Shown in pieces: positions 50,978 to 59,860 of a stretch of 64,000 nucleotides of DNA. The position numbers and the translations under genes are program-made. The first letter of the stretch is position 1. Every line of letters begins with the position of its first letter. The DNA comes from Pseudanabaena sp. UWO311 (GTDB taxonomy: Bacteria > Cyanobacteriota > Cyanobacteriia > Pseudanabaenales > Pseudanabaenaceae), in assembly GCF_006937785.1 (NCBI RefSeq), contig NZ_SJEE01000003.1:62001-126000 (forward strand). The letters run 5' to 3'. Under the pieces are notes generated by a model. It did not search any database. It was not told where the DNA came from and worked only from the letters and a program-made list of their open reading frames with translations.

Positions 50978-51036
50978 TTCCGAGTGAGAATTGGTGGTGC
51001 GGGGCTTTGCCCCGCACCACCAATTCTCACTCGGAA
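50978..51036. terminator. 28-bp perfect hairpin
   Basis: TTCCGAGTGAGAATTGGTGG TGCGGGGC, loop TTT, and the exact complement. It lies between the RNase D-like gene (ending at 51065) and guaD on the minus strand. Confidence 0.8.
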
Positions 51037-51064
51037 GCGTGAGTAATATCAGTCTAAATTTTTA

Positions 51065-51688
51065 CTAATGGGCAAAAACATCTGCATACCCTAGTAAATC
51101 TAAATACACAAGCGTGGGAATATGTGCAAAACACGCCTTTGCCAAGTCGTAGCGATTCTCTCGAATCAGCATATCAATCAACTTGCGATAAACAGCTAAT
51201 AGATAGCGCACATCATTAGCTGCGTAATGTAGCTGAGCTTCTGAAAGAACTTTGACATTCCCCCAGTCTGAAGATTGTGAAGTTTTATCTAATTCAATTT
51301 TTTCAAGTTCGCGTACCAGTTCCTTTAAGCCATGTTTATCTGTGTATGTTCTCGCGAGCTTGCTAGCGATTTTAGTACAAAAGATTGGATGAGTGGCAAT
51401 GCTGAGATGCGCTTCCAGCATTGCTACATCAAACCTTGCAAAGTGAAAAACTTTAGTAACGTTAGACGATTCAAACAAATATTTGAGATTGGGGGCTTCT
51501 TTAATTCCCTGAGCAATTCGGACTAAGCTTACGGTTTCATCATCATTACAAATTTGGATTAGGCAAAGGCGATCGCGTCTGGGGATCAGCCCCATGGTTT
51601 CAGTATCAACAGCGATCGCTTCACAGCCAAGATATTCTTGAAGAGTCTCAAAATCGATATCGTTATCAAAGATTTTAAAAGCTGGCAT
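51065..51688 (-). CDS. RNase D-like 3'-5' exonuclease (DEDDy)
   Basis: 207 residues, which is the catalytic domain alone; E. coli RNase D has added HRDC domains that are missing here. Active-site motifs: Exo I IAVDTETMGL (Asp 28, Glu 30), Exo II VFHFARFDVAML, Exo III YAANDVRYLL with the Tyr of the DEDDy class. Short forms like this are usual in cyanobacteria. Expected role in 3' trimming of structured RNA. All catalytic residues are present. Confidence 0.9.
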   Translation of the reverse strand: MPAFKIFDNDIDFETLQEYLGCEAIAVDTETMGLIPRRDRLCLIQICNDDETVSLVRIAQGIKEAPNLKYLFESSNVTKVFHFARFDVAMLEAHLSIATHPIFCTKIASKLARTYTDKHGLKELVRELEKIELDKTSQSSDWGNVKVLSEAQLHYAANDVRYLLAVYRKLIDMLIRENRYDLAKACFAHIPTLVYLDLLGYADVFAH

Positions 51689-51801
51689 CTTAGTTTTTGG
51701 GTTAGATTCTTAAATTGTCTCTAGCATTTATACAGCTTTTGCAAAACAAAATTCAGTAATTCTCATTATAAAAGTTGTTTTTGATATAGCAACGCTAGAT
51801 A

Positions 51802-51842
51802 GTTCGTGAGACTATTCCTTCTTGGGGCATAGTCTCACGAAC
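51802..51842. repeat. Intergenic hairpin
   Basis: GTTCGTGAGACTAT and ATAGTCTCACGAAC are perfect arms around a 13-base loop, about 110 bases upstream of the RNase D-like gene. Confidence 0.7.
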
Positions 51843-52604
51843 CATTTAATCCCATAGATGAATTAAAATTGTTATATTTCAAGTCAGCTGCCTATAAAAT
51901 TTAATCAAGATAATCAGACTTACTGCCGAGCATAATTTCATTAGGTAATACTGACCAAATCAGTGATCTTTTTTAGAGATGGCATAAATCTAAAGATGCT
52001 AATCCTACAAATCTAGATTTAGCAAGATGCAGAACTTTTTAAATACGCTATTTGTAGAATTGACAAATTATGACTTTAAAGCAAGAATAAGCAGTCTTCA
52101 TGCATATTTTGATTTTTAGATTATTTCTATAAATGAATTTAGCGAGCAATTCTTAAAATAAGCGTTTAGTATCATGACTCTATTTTACAAAGCTTATATA
52201 ATAAAATCTGTCTCAGACCAATAATATTGAGTAAAAACTCTTATTGTTTAAAACAGTGCTAATCAGAGTCTAATACAAGCAACACTGAATCAATAAGGTT
52301 TTTAGGCAGCTCAGTATCTGGGAAACAAACATCTCATACCCATATGAGATTCGTTAAATATTTATGTAGACATCGCTAAAAACTTTGCATATAGTTAAAA
52401 GCTCTGCAAAGGATTGTCTGTTCTTGTATCTGGTAAGTCTGTTTGTAGACTTCCGTAACTACTTGGACAGTTGACCTTTTTAACCAAATTAACACTCTAC
52501 TTGGCTAGAAAAACTTCTAAGTAACAATAAGTTGTTTACAGAAGTCATACTTAGAATAATTTTTTTGTTGAGTAGTAAGTAGGCACAATTAAATATAGAA
52601 CTAC

Positions 52605-52643
52605 AGAACCTTTGCTGCCTGCTACGCAGGAGGCAAAGGTTCT
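52605..52643. repeat. Intergenic hairpin upstream of the orphan gene
   Basis: AGAACCTTTGC and GCAAAGGTTCT outer arms, with a CCTGC...GCAGG inner stem. Preceded by AATTAAATATA, a flank also seen before the hairpin at 46151 and at 288-298. Confidence 0.7.
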
Positions 52644-52728
52644 AGATCTGGATTTTAACTATGGTTACCTATTATTTAGTCAATTTTGAAATTTAAGATT
52701 TTTTGCTTTTGTTCAAGAAAATATTGAT

Positions 52729-54096
52729 ATGGCACAGTTTTACAATCAACATCAATCAAACCGATTTTCTGAACAAGTTACCGATATAACTGCGGGTAGC
52801 ATTGAAAAAGCTCAGCATCATATCTATAATTTCTTTTTAGAAATTATCAAGCGTTATGACTCTGAAGTAATTTTAAATCAATTTGAAAAACTATTTATTA
52901 AGTATGAAGAAATTGATAATATTAGCGCTTATTATGCCTTAGGTGAAATCATATTTCACAATAAAGAAGGTGAGTTTAAGTATACTCTTCTACGCTGTTG
53001 CTATATTCTTAATAATAATTGGGCAATCAACGGAAATATTAGTGCTTGTCAAAAATTAGTTGATCTTTTTTTAGCAGATTCAATTGGCATTCCTACGAGA
53101 ATTTACAAATTAAAAAAGCTAAGGCAGTGGTTACAAAGCTTTGCTCAATCTGACGAATATAGTACTTTGCGATCGCTGTCAGGTAGACCTGGAGTTCGCA
53201 AAATCTATCATAACTGGAGTGAGCGCTTCTCTTCTTATCTATTGATATCTGAATATGCTGATTCAAGAAAACCACTAGAACAACGCCAATATGCAGAGAA
53301 CTTATCTCGCAAGATCAAAAAACAATTTAAGTTTGATCTTGCTATGTATACCGCTCGTCTTGATTCAAAATCAGGTGCAAATCCTCAACGTCAAAATCCA
53401 ACTAATTTAGGGGATGGCGTTTTACTTTTAATTAAGAGAGTGCTGAATAAGCAGGGTAATGATAACTATCGAAAAGCAGCTAGAAGTCTTTACGAGCATT
53501 CGCAAAATATAACTTTCGTAGAATTTAAGTCCAGATTACTCGCATATTTAGGTATATCACAAGATGACTTAGAAATATCTGAAGTATTTCGTTTGACGGT
53601 TGTACAGAAATTAAAACATTTCCAAGAACATCGTGATAATGAGTTAATGACTCTTAGCTTATTGTTAGTAACTTGCAATCGAGTTTTACAGTATCTATTA
53701 TTAAGTGAACGTCGTCAGCCATCTGAATTTTTACAATTGTCACTAGAATATGATAATTTCCTCAATCCCATAATTTTATTGCTAAAAATTGTGCTAATTC
53801 AGCCGCATATTCGCTTTTATTTAGAAGGCTATATTGCTGAATTAATCAAGTTTTATAGTGTCTATGAAGAAACTGAATGTCAAGCATTCATTAATTTTCT
53901 TGATGTATTAAATGTGACACTAGCAATTTTTGATGAGGATACGGACTATAGCTTGGTTAAAATGAAAAATATTGAGAATGATTTAACTGATATTAATTTA
54001 GATAACTATCGTGTTTTTTCCCAATTAAAGAGGATCGTAGATAGAGGTAAGAAACCAGTTGATCAAGACAATATAACCGAAACTTTAAATTTTTAA
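52729..54096 (+). CDS. Helical protein of unknown function
   Basis: 455 residues, no signal peptide and no membrane span. Sequence is strongly alpha-helical, rich in Leu, Ile, Tyr and charged residues, e.g. AQHHIYNFFLEIIKRYDSEV, LRQWLQSFAQSDEYSTLRSL, LILLLKIVLIQPHIRFYLEG. A central segment (NPTNLGDGVLLLIKRVLNKQ) looks conserved. It could be a solenoid scaffold, but I recognise no family. It has no close neighbours on its strand: 1 kb of empty sequence upstream, and a convergent hydrolase downstream through a hairpin that contains its stop codon. Confidence 0.75.
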   Translation: MAQFYNQHQSNRFSEQVTDITAGSIEKAQHHIYNFFLEIIKRYDSEVILNQFEKLFIKYEEIDNISAYYALGEIIFHNKEGEFKYTLLRCCYILNNNWAINGNISACQKLVDLFLADSIGIPTRIYKLKKLRQWLQSFAQSDEYSTLRSLSGRPGVRKIYHNWSERFSSYLLISEYADSRKPLEQRQYAENLSRKIKKQFKFDLAMYTARLDSKSGANPQRQNPTNLGDGVLLLIKRVLNKQGNDNYRKAARSLYEHSQNITFVEFKSRLLAYLGISQDDLEISEVFRLTVVQKLKHFQEHRDNELMTLSLLLVTCNRVLQYLLLSERRQPSEFLQLSLEYDNFLNPIILLLKIVLIQPHIRFYLEGYIAELIKFYSVYEETECQAFINFLDVLNVTLAIFDEDTDYSLVKMKNIENDLTDINLDNYRVFSQLKRIVDRGKKPVDQDNITETLNF

Positions 54097-54149
54097 ACCA
54101 ATAAAGGTCTCTCTCCCAGCGTAGCTGGGAGAGAGACCTTTATTGGTTT
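54095..54149. terminator. Bidirectional hairpin that overlaps both convergent stop codons
   Basis: AAACCAATAAAGGTCTCTCT CCCAGC, loop GTA, and the exact complement. It begins inside the TAA of the upstream gene (54094-54096) and ends on the stop codon of the hydrolase (54149-54151). Confidence 0.85.
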
Positions 54150-55192
54150 TACGCTAAGGATTCTATCCATTCAAAAATACGGTTCCATGCCCACCATCGA
54201 TCGCGATCGCCATATTGGTGCTGGCATGTTTTACTACTGACATAGCCGACATGACCACCATGTTCTGTAACCATAAGTTTAATAGCAGGATTATCTTCAG
54301 CGATTTTTTCTAAATCGGGAATGATCGATGGGTCAAACATCGGGTCATCCGCCGCATAGAGAATAAAGGTTGGCTTTTGCAAATGCGGCATGAAATATAA
54401 CGGACAACTTGCATCGTAATATTCCTCTACGGAGTCAAATCCTAATTTGGCGATCGTTAATTCATTATCAAATCCCCAAATGCTATTTGCTCTCTCCACT
54501 GCCTCGCGATCGATTGCTTCAGGATGCATTTTCGCCATGCCACGTCCGAGCTTTTTTAATTCACGTGCGATCGCCTTTTCGAGAAATCGCCCCAGTTCAT
54601 CTTTGACCAAATAAGTAAGCGAGCGATTGGAGTCAACACTAGGACAGATTACCGCCCCACCCGCAATATCAGTGGATGTAATTTCGAGATCACTTCCCCA
54701 TTCAGCGATCGATTCTCCCGCCTTAATTCCCCATAAAGCCAATTGCCCTCCGAGGGAATAACCCATTAGCCAAAAGGGTGCTGGACAGCCTAGTTGTTTA
54801 GCCGTATTGGCGATACGAATAAAATCTTCACCTTCATATAGTCCATCGGAGGTCAGTGCTGGCGAAAGCTCGGCAGTTTTGCCATGCGCTCGCCAATCAA
54901 ATAAAACTATTGCGTATCCTTTGGCAAAAGCTTTGCGACCCAAAATTTTCAGAAACCATTGATTATCTAAATCACCTGTAATTCCATAGGTTCCAACTAT
55001 TGTGCCCTTAGCATTTTGAGGAATTGCATATTTCCCAAAGATGGGAACTCCCTGTGCACCAATAAATATATGCTCTTGATAGATGGGTTCTGGTTCTACC
55101 GTGAAATTTTCCCACTTTTTACTGATCCGCAGAGCCGTATAAAGAGTCATTAGCAATCCATTTTTTAGATGCCAAGGCGGAGTGTAGAACAT
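54149..55192 (-). CDS. Alpha/beta hydrolase (YheT/EMB8-like)
   Basis: 347 residues. Catalytic triad visible: nucleophile Ser in MGYSLGGQLAL, acid in YAADDPMFDP, and His in TEHGGHVGYVS. The HGGHxG ending and DDP motif fit the YheT/EMB8 branch of esterase-like hydrolases. The N-terminal part has VGTYGITGDLDNQW instead of the usual HGLxG oxyanion stretch, which is a small oddity. Substrate unknown; a lipid or ester is likely for the family. Confidence 0.87.
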   Translation of the reverse strand: MFYTPPWHLKNGLLMTLYTALRISKKWENFTVEPEPIYQEHIFIGAQGVPIFGKYAIPQNAKGTIVGTYGITGDLDNQWFLKILGRKAFAKGYAIVLFDWRAHGKTAELSPALTSDGLYEGEDFIRIANTAKQLGCPAPFWLMGYSLGGQLALWGIKAGESIAEWGSDLEITSTDIAGGAVICPSVDSNRSLTYLVKDELGRFLEKAIARELKKLGRGMAKMHPEAIDREAVERANSIWGFDNELTIAKLGFDSVEEYYDASCPLYFMPHLQKPTFILYAADDPMFDPSIIPDLEKIAEDNPAIKLMVTEHGGHVGYVSSKTCQHQYGDRDRWWAWNRIFEWIESLA

Positions 55193-55221
55193 ACGAAAAA
55201 TTTCCTATTTGCATTTCTTTA

Positions 55222-55322
55222 TACCAATTCACAAAAGTGTGACAACACTTCTGTGAATTAAAAACCAAACCCTGTAAGGGTTTTAAAAACACAAAATGGC
55301 TGCGCTACTTTGTGTTTTGGTA
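55222..55322. repeat. Composite palindromic repeat, copy 2 (inverted)
   Basis: Reverse complement of the 28508-28607 element with a few changes: one arm now reads GGCTGCGCTACTTTGTG and no longer pairs perfectly. The centre AACCAAACCCTGTAAGGG is conserved. Located between the hydrolase start and the tRNA-Ser terminator. Confidence 0.7.
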
Positions 55323-55372
55323 TTACTACTATATCTGTTGCTATTTTTAACCCTAATCATGAAGCATTGCTT

Positions 55373-55412
55373 CAAAAATAAATAGGCTCCCGCATTTAGC
55401 AGGAGCCTATTC
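55373..55412 (-). terminator. Terminator of tRNA-Ser
   Basis: Read on the minus strand: AATAGGCTCC, loop, GGAGCCTATT followed by TATTTTT, starting 9 bases after the tRNA 3' end. Confidence 0.8.
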
Positions 55413-55420
55413 TATTACTA

Positions 55421-55507
55421 CGGAGAGAGAGGGATTCGAACCCTCGTTAAAGTTACCCCTAAACAGCATTTCCAGTGCTGCGCCTTCAACCACTCGGCCA
55501 TCTCTCC
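55421..55507 (-). tRNA. tRNA-Ser (anticodon GGA)
   Basis: 87 bases on the minus strand. Acceptor stem GGAGAGA/TCTCTCC with discriminator G; D arm GCCGAGTGGTTGAAGGC; anticodon stem CAGCA/TGCTG with loop CTGGAAA, giving anticodon GGA; long variable arm typical of tRNA-Ser; T arm GAGGGTTCGAATCCCTC. CCA is not encoded. Confidence 0.97.
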
Positions 55508-55627
55508 TCGCTTAACGTGACAAAAAACTCTGTTAAAGTTGTTTGCTCAATCGCGCGGATTTTAATCATACCAAAACATGACACATATGCAAGACTTGTG
55601 ATCGCAAATCTTTGGTTAATTAGCGTA

Positions 55628-56821
55628 ATGCCGCAAATTTTTGTCTTGACCATACTTTTTTACTTCATTCAAACCTATGTCAGCAATCCAGGGATTTCTT
55701 CGCTGGCTCTGTCGATATATCTAAAAGAAACCATTGGTTTGTCAGCAAGTGAGTCTGCTCATTTTGTGGCGATCGCCTTTTTACCTTGGATGATTAAACC
55801 TATTTTTGGCGCGATCGCAGATAGTTTTGTCTTATTTGGCTACAAATTTAAAGGCTACTTTGTGATCTGCTATGGTTTGGCAACTGGATTTTTCTTGTTT
55901 TTAGCTACCCTAAAATCTTATTCACTCCCTGTACTAACCGTAGGTGCATTGTTGATATCTACCTGTATCGCTTTTTCGGATGTACTTGCTGACAAATTTA
56001 TGATTGAAGTTGGCAAGCCAATCGGCAAAACAGGACAACTACAGTCTTTACAGTGGGCGGGGCTGGGGCTAGGTGGTGTAATCACTTCTTATCTGGGCGG
56101 ACAAATTGCTCAACATCAAAATCTCTCTTTCGCGTTTTTAGTTAGCGCTGTTTTGCCTCTAGCAGGAATCGTCGCTGTACTGATTTGGATGCCAGAGACC
56201 AAAGTGAAGTCTGGGACAATTTCTATGCGTCAAAGCTTACATTCGCTTTGGGCGGCATTGCGATCGCCGAGTTTCTTAGCGATCGCTGGTTTTGTATTTT
56301 TGCTTGGGACTATGCCACTACCACCGCTGTTGTATTACCAACGCGATGTACTGAAATTTTCTGAAGACTTTTTTGGCATTTTGGGTGCATTTAGCTTTCT
56401 AGGGGTGGGATTAGGTGCGATCACTTTTGGTATTTGGTTTCGCCAGTTTCATCAGAACACGCTTCTCAAACTGTCTGTGTTTGCTAGTGTACTTTCGGCT
56501 CTTGCGATCGCTTTTATTTTTGACAAAAATAGTGCCATTCTTGTTCAAGTCTTTAGTAATTGTGCTGCTATTATCGCCTTCCTCAGTCTTTCAGAAGTTT
56601 TCGTTCGTTCTTGTCCAGAGATGATTGAAGGTACATTTTATGCTTGCTTTGTTTCTGTTGTAAATCTTGCTGCTACGTTTGGGGCGATTATTGGCGGCTG
56701 GCTCTACGATCAAGGTTTCGCTTTTCTATTGTTAGCGATCGGGGCGGCTTTTTATGGAATTCTGGGCTGGTTTCTGATTCCATTTGTGAACAGGAAAATT
56801 ATCCGCGATCGTTTGCAATAA
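55628..56821 (+). CDS. MFS transporter, BT1 (folate/biopterin transporter) family
   Basis: 397 residues from the ATG at 55628 (MPQIFVLT). The frame stays open upstream into the tRNA-Ser gene, which is not coding; a GTG at 55598 is an alternative. About 11-12 membrane spans. Motifs of the BT1 family: LALSIYLKETIGLSASES, LPWMIKPIFGAIADS, SDVLADKFMIEVGK, QWAGLGLGGV. Cyanobacterial and plastid members carry folates, but specificity differs across the family. Its end overlaps the convergent TPR gene by 23 bases. Confidence 0.88.
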   Translation: MPQIFVLTILFYFIQTYVSNPGISSLALSIYLKETIGLSASESAHFVAIAFLPWMIKPIFGAIADSFVLFGYKFKGYFVICYGLATGFFLFLATLKSYSLPVLTVGALLISTCIAFSDVLADKFMIEVGKPIGKTGQLQSLQWAGLGLGGVITSYLGGQIAQHQNLSFAFLVSAVLPLAGIVAVLIWMPETKVKSGTISMRQSLHSLWAALRSPSFLAIAGFVFLLGTMPLPPLLYYQRDVLKFSEDFFGILGAFSFLGVGLGAITFGIWFRQFHQNTLLKLSVFASVLSALAIAFIFDKNSAILVQVFSNCAAIIAFLSLSEVFVRSCPEMIEGTFYACFVSVVNLAATFGAIIGGWLYDQGFAFLLLAIGAAFYGILGWFLIPFVNRKIIRDRLQ

Positions 56822-58268
56822 ATTCCTTGACAGTTTCGAGATTAAAGAGGTTTCTCATGTTTTTGAATGCTTTCATCAGTAAATCTTGTGCAGATTTAGT
56901 TAAGATTGAGGTAGTCTCTTGAAGTGCTAGTCGCCCATTCGCACTTCGCCAAGGAGGGATCATCATCAAGCCTTTTGCTGCTAAAAATAGCCCGAATAGC
57001 TTGTCCCAGATTCGATCTCGATTCCAGTAAGCATTTGCTAATGCCATTGTCACTATTCCTTTTGTTTCTATACAATCTAGCTCTTTGGCAATCGATTCAG
57101 CTATTTCAAGACATAAATTAGATTCCTTAGTCTGTTTTATATAAGTATGACAAATAGATAGATTAATCGCACATATAACTATGTCTTGTTTAACATCTAG
57201 TTTTCTCAAAATATTTAATGCTTTCTCAAAATAGAAAATAGCATTTTGATATTGCTTAGCGACGAGATAGTAAAATGAACCAATGCTGGCTAATGCTTTG
57301 CCTTCAGCAATCCGATCACCAATCTCACGAGCAATTTCTAAAGCTTCTTGAATACACTCTAAAGCTTTGTCATGGTTTTTAAGCATCATATAACACAGCC
57401 CTAAATTTTGTAGGGCAACATATCTACCATGCTGATCACTAGAATTGCTACAGACATCTAGCGTTTGCTCAAGATATTCCGCAGATCGCTCGTGCTGCCC
57501 TCTCTGAGTGCAAATATAGGCAATACTATTAAGAGATAGGCATTCTAGTTCGTGGTCACCAAATTTTTGAGCGATATTCAGAGATTTTTCTAAGTACTGT
57601 AATCCTGTTTGTCTATTGGAATTACTGCCATTTGTGAAACCTAGATCGACAAAAGTAAACCCAAGATATTGATTGGCATAACCTTCTTGCAATTGGTCAT
57701 CGATTTCAAGAGTAATTTCTAGCTGCTGCTGGTAACATGCGATTGCCTCTAAATGTTTGAACTGAAGCAATTTTAAAGCGCCCAAGCCATTCAATGCTTG
57801 TGCTTCAGCTTGGCGATTGTTGATTTGACGAGCAAGATCCAATTGCTGTTGGAAGTAGTCAAGGGACTTAGCCGAATCACTGAGATAATAGAAAGCCCAG
57901 CCCAAACCACTTAAGCACACTAGATCTTGCTCAGAGTTAACCTTACCCAAAAGGCTTTGGTAGAGTTCGATCTGATCGCGGTAATAGCCCCAGAGCCTTA
58001 ATTTTTCATGGAGTTCCCTATCATTATCTTCGAGTCTAAATGATAAGACTTGACCTGCTTGTTGCCATGCTGAGGCTTCGCGTAGATGATTAAAGACTTG
58101 TAAATATGGATCTATTTTCTCTAGATTACTTGCATCAGCAGGTGGTTCATCTTCACTCGTGAGGAAATATTCGATCGCAATATAATCGTCTAGATACTCG
58201 ATTGGCACTGTATCCAAATCGATCTCTAATGCGGTAAATAGTCTTTTTCCTGCGGTTAAATTAGCCAT
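56799..58268 (-). CDS. TPR protein paired with the STAND NTPase
   Basis: 489 residues from the ATG at 58268; a TTG at 58277 would overlap the upstream gene by 4 bases and is also plausible. At least seven TPR units in the middle (LGWAFYYLSDSAKSLDYFQQ, LEAIACYQQQLEITLEIDDQ, LGLCYMMLKNHDKALECIQE, ALASIGSFYYLVAKQYQNAI). No enzyme motif. Its start lies within a few bases of the STAND gene's stop codon, so they form one translation unit. In many STAND proteins the TPRs are fused to the NTPase as the sensor; here the sensor seems to be a separate polypeptide. Confidence 0.88.
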   Translation of the reverse strand: MANLTAGKRLFTALEIDLDTVPIEYLDDYIAIEYFLTSEDEPPADASNLEKIDPYLQVFNHLREASAWQQAGQVLSFRLEDNDRELHEKLRLWGYYRDQIELYQSLLGKVNSEQDLVCLSGLGWAFYYLSDSAKSLDYFQQQLDLARQINNRQAEAQALNGLGALKLLQFKHLEAIACYQQQLEITLEIDDQLQEGYANQYLGFTFVDLGFTNGSNSNRQTGLQYLEKSLNIAQKFGDHELECLSLNSIAYICTQRGQHERSAEYLEQTLDVCSNSSDQHGRYVALQNLGLCYMMLKNHDKALECIQEALEIAREIGDRIAEGKALASIGSFYYLVAKQYQNAIFYFEKALNILRKLDVKQDIVICAINLSICHTYIKQTKESNLCLEIAESIAKELDCIETKGIVTMALANAYWNRDRIWDKLFGLFLAAKGLMMIPPWRSANGRLALQETTSILTKSAQDLLMKAFKNMRNLFNLETVKEFIANDRG

Positions 58269-58273
58269 TTCTC

Positions 58274-59722
58274 TCAATCAAGCTCCCACTTTTGCAACAA
58301 ATCCTTGCGATGCTCTAGAGCAACACTGCGAATTAAATTATGTAGCCCCAATACGCGATTGCTATTGTGATTTAGTGATTTCTCGACTAAAAAGCGATCG
58401 CACAAATCATCCAAAACTCTCTGTTGCTGTTCTTTAGTATAGACTTCCTGCCTTAATCGCTTGACATAGACTTCTAACTGTCTCAGCCAGCCAGAATCTT
58501 GAACGGGACGGCGATATTTTGCCACTACACAGATCAACAAATAAGCGTCAGCATTTTGTGTTTCTAATCGCCAAAATACTGCCTCTAGCCGTTGTTTGTA
58601 AACCTTAAGCCGAATTTCGCGTGTCAATTTGTGCAATTTCCAATCGTCATCCGCGCCTTCTAATTTAGCACCTGCTTCTGCTTCCGCTAAAGCTGTTTCT
58701 ACTTCTTTAATTTCTCCACCAACATTTTCCCAAAAAGCAACAGCACTTTTCCCAAAGGACTGAACAATATCGCCAATAACTACACGTAATGTCAGAGGAT
58801 GCCCATGATAAACCCTAGCAATTCGTATTAGTAAATCTCTAGACACCGAATCTTCGCTCACATCCAAGCCAGCCTTTTCAAATAGAGCGATCTGATCTTC
58901 ATCAGCCAATCCACCCAAAATTTCTCGGTGATATAGATTTGGATAGCGAGAAGCTAAGGCTTCAACCTTAGTAGGTAAATCCTGCGAAGTAACAATTAAG
59001 GAGCTTTCACAAGATTCTATTGCCAAAAACTTAGCAAAAAACTTTCCCCACCACTCATCCCCAAAATCACCCCAACCATATTCCTCATTCTTGATCAAAA
59101 TCGCTTCTAAGGAATCAATCAACACCAGCACCCGATTTTCTTGTAAGTGCACGATTAATCCATCCAAAATTGCTTTTGGCTGTTTGTCCTCAACCAATTG
59201 GCTAAACCCTAATTCTTCCAACCAGCGCTCTGCACTACTAGCAAAGTCTCTCGGTTTTTCGTCATTATCAAAATTAACTCTCAGTACTTTGGCAAACCGA
59301 CTTTGTACGTCATTAGCAATGCATTCAGACAAAGCGGTTTTACCAATTCCTGTAATCCCCAGCAGCAATAACAATCGATACGATCCACGCAGCTTTTTGG
59401 TCAAGTCACTGATAAGTTGCTTTCGCCCTACCCAGCGATCGTCATAGGCAGTCCAATCTTCGATGCGATCGGGTAAAAGTTCACAGATATTATCCCAATC
59501 TTCTCTCCAATTAGGAATTTCTAAAATATGACAATAGGTCTCAATAGTTTCCCGTTCTACGCCATCGCCATCGTGAAATTTAGTAAAAGTTCCACGATGT
59601 ACGCCACGTTTCTTATTTAAATCTGAGAACCTGTTGATCGAGTCATAGTCTTTCAGTGCTTCTTTAACTAGCCTGAGTCCTATTTTGGTTAGCCTAAATA
59701 ATTTCGATCTATTTTTAGCCAT
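58274..59722 (-). CDS. STAND/NB-ARC NTPase with N-terminal HTH-like domain
   Basis: 482 residues from the ATG at 59722, with AAGGG about 9 bases upstream. The longer frame to 59791 lacks a good start. Residues 10-80 (LTKIGLRLVKEALKDY, RGVHRGTFTKFHDGDGVERE) look like a helix-turn-helix or effector-associated domain. Walker A is GITGIGKT (122-129) and Walker B LVLIDSLE (about 199-206), then a winged-helix-like region (HGHPLTLRVVIGD). C-terminal repeats are absent; the TPR partner gene follows directly. STAND proteins are ligand-triggered switches in regulation, cell death and anti-phage defence; no nuclease or other effector is visible here, so I favour a regulator but cannot decide. Confidence 0.9.
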   Translation of the reverse strand: MAKNRSKLFRLTKIGLRLVKEALKDYDSINRFSDLNKKRGVHRGTFTKFHDGDGVERETIETYCHILEIPNWREDWDNICELLPDRIEDWTAYDDRWVGRKQLISDLTKKLRGSYRLLLLLGITGIGKTALSECIANDVQSRFAKVLRVNFDNDEKPRDFASSAERWLEELGFSQLVEDKQPKAILDGLIVHLQENRVLVLIDSLEAILIKNEEYGWGDFGDEWWGKFFAKFLAIESCESSLIVTSQDLPTKVEALASRYPNLYHREILGGLADEDQIALFEKAGLDVSEDSVSRDLLIRIARVYHGHPLTLRVVIGDIVQSFGKSAVAFWENVGGEIKEVETALAEAEAGAKLEGADDDWKLHKLTREIRLKVYKQRLEAVFWRLETQNADAYLLICVVAKYRRPVQDSGWLRQLEVYVKRLRQEVYTKEQQQRVLDDLCDRFLVEKSLNHNSNRVLGLHNLIRSVALEHRKDLLQKWELD

Positions 59723-59860
59723 CTCACACCCTTTTCGTTTGCAAGATGATAGATCATTTGGGAGCGATCGTACAGTCAAACGTACAAACAACGTACAACT
59801 ATTTGTTTACTTTGAATGCAGTAATCCACAAAATAAATATCAGTAAATTAGGTGTGATTT

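Larger units (their letters stand above)
51689..52728. other. 1.04-kb AT-rich intergenic region
   Basis: No ORF with coding character on either strand. It holds a hairpin at 51802-51842 (GTTCGTGAGACTAT arms) and another at 52605-52643 (AGAACCTTTGC arms), plus a short stem AAGTCT/AGACTT near 52435-52452. It is the longest gene-free stretch after the one at the left edge and could hide a non-coding RNA or the remains of a lost gene; I see no known RNA family in it. Confidence 0.5.

Noticed and set aside
50831-51046. Possible small plus-strand protein (MNKLKKALFN...)
   Set aside because: Its C-terminal half is just the translation of the perfect hairpin at 50978-51036, and it has no conserved look.
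55475-55627. N-terminal extension of the BT1-type transporter
   Set aside because: The extension is read through the tRNA-Ser gene; the protein starts sensibly at 55628, where the first membrane span begins.
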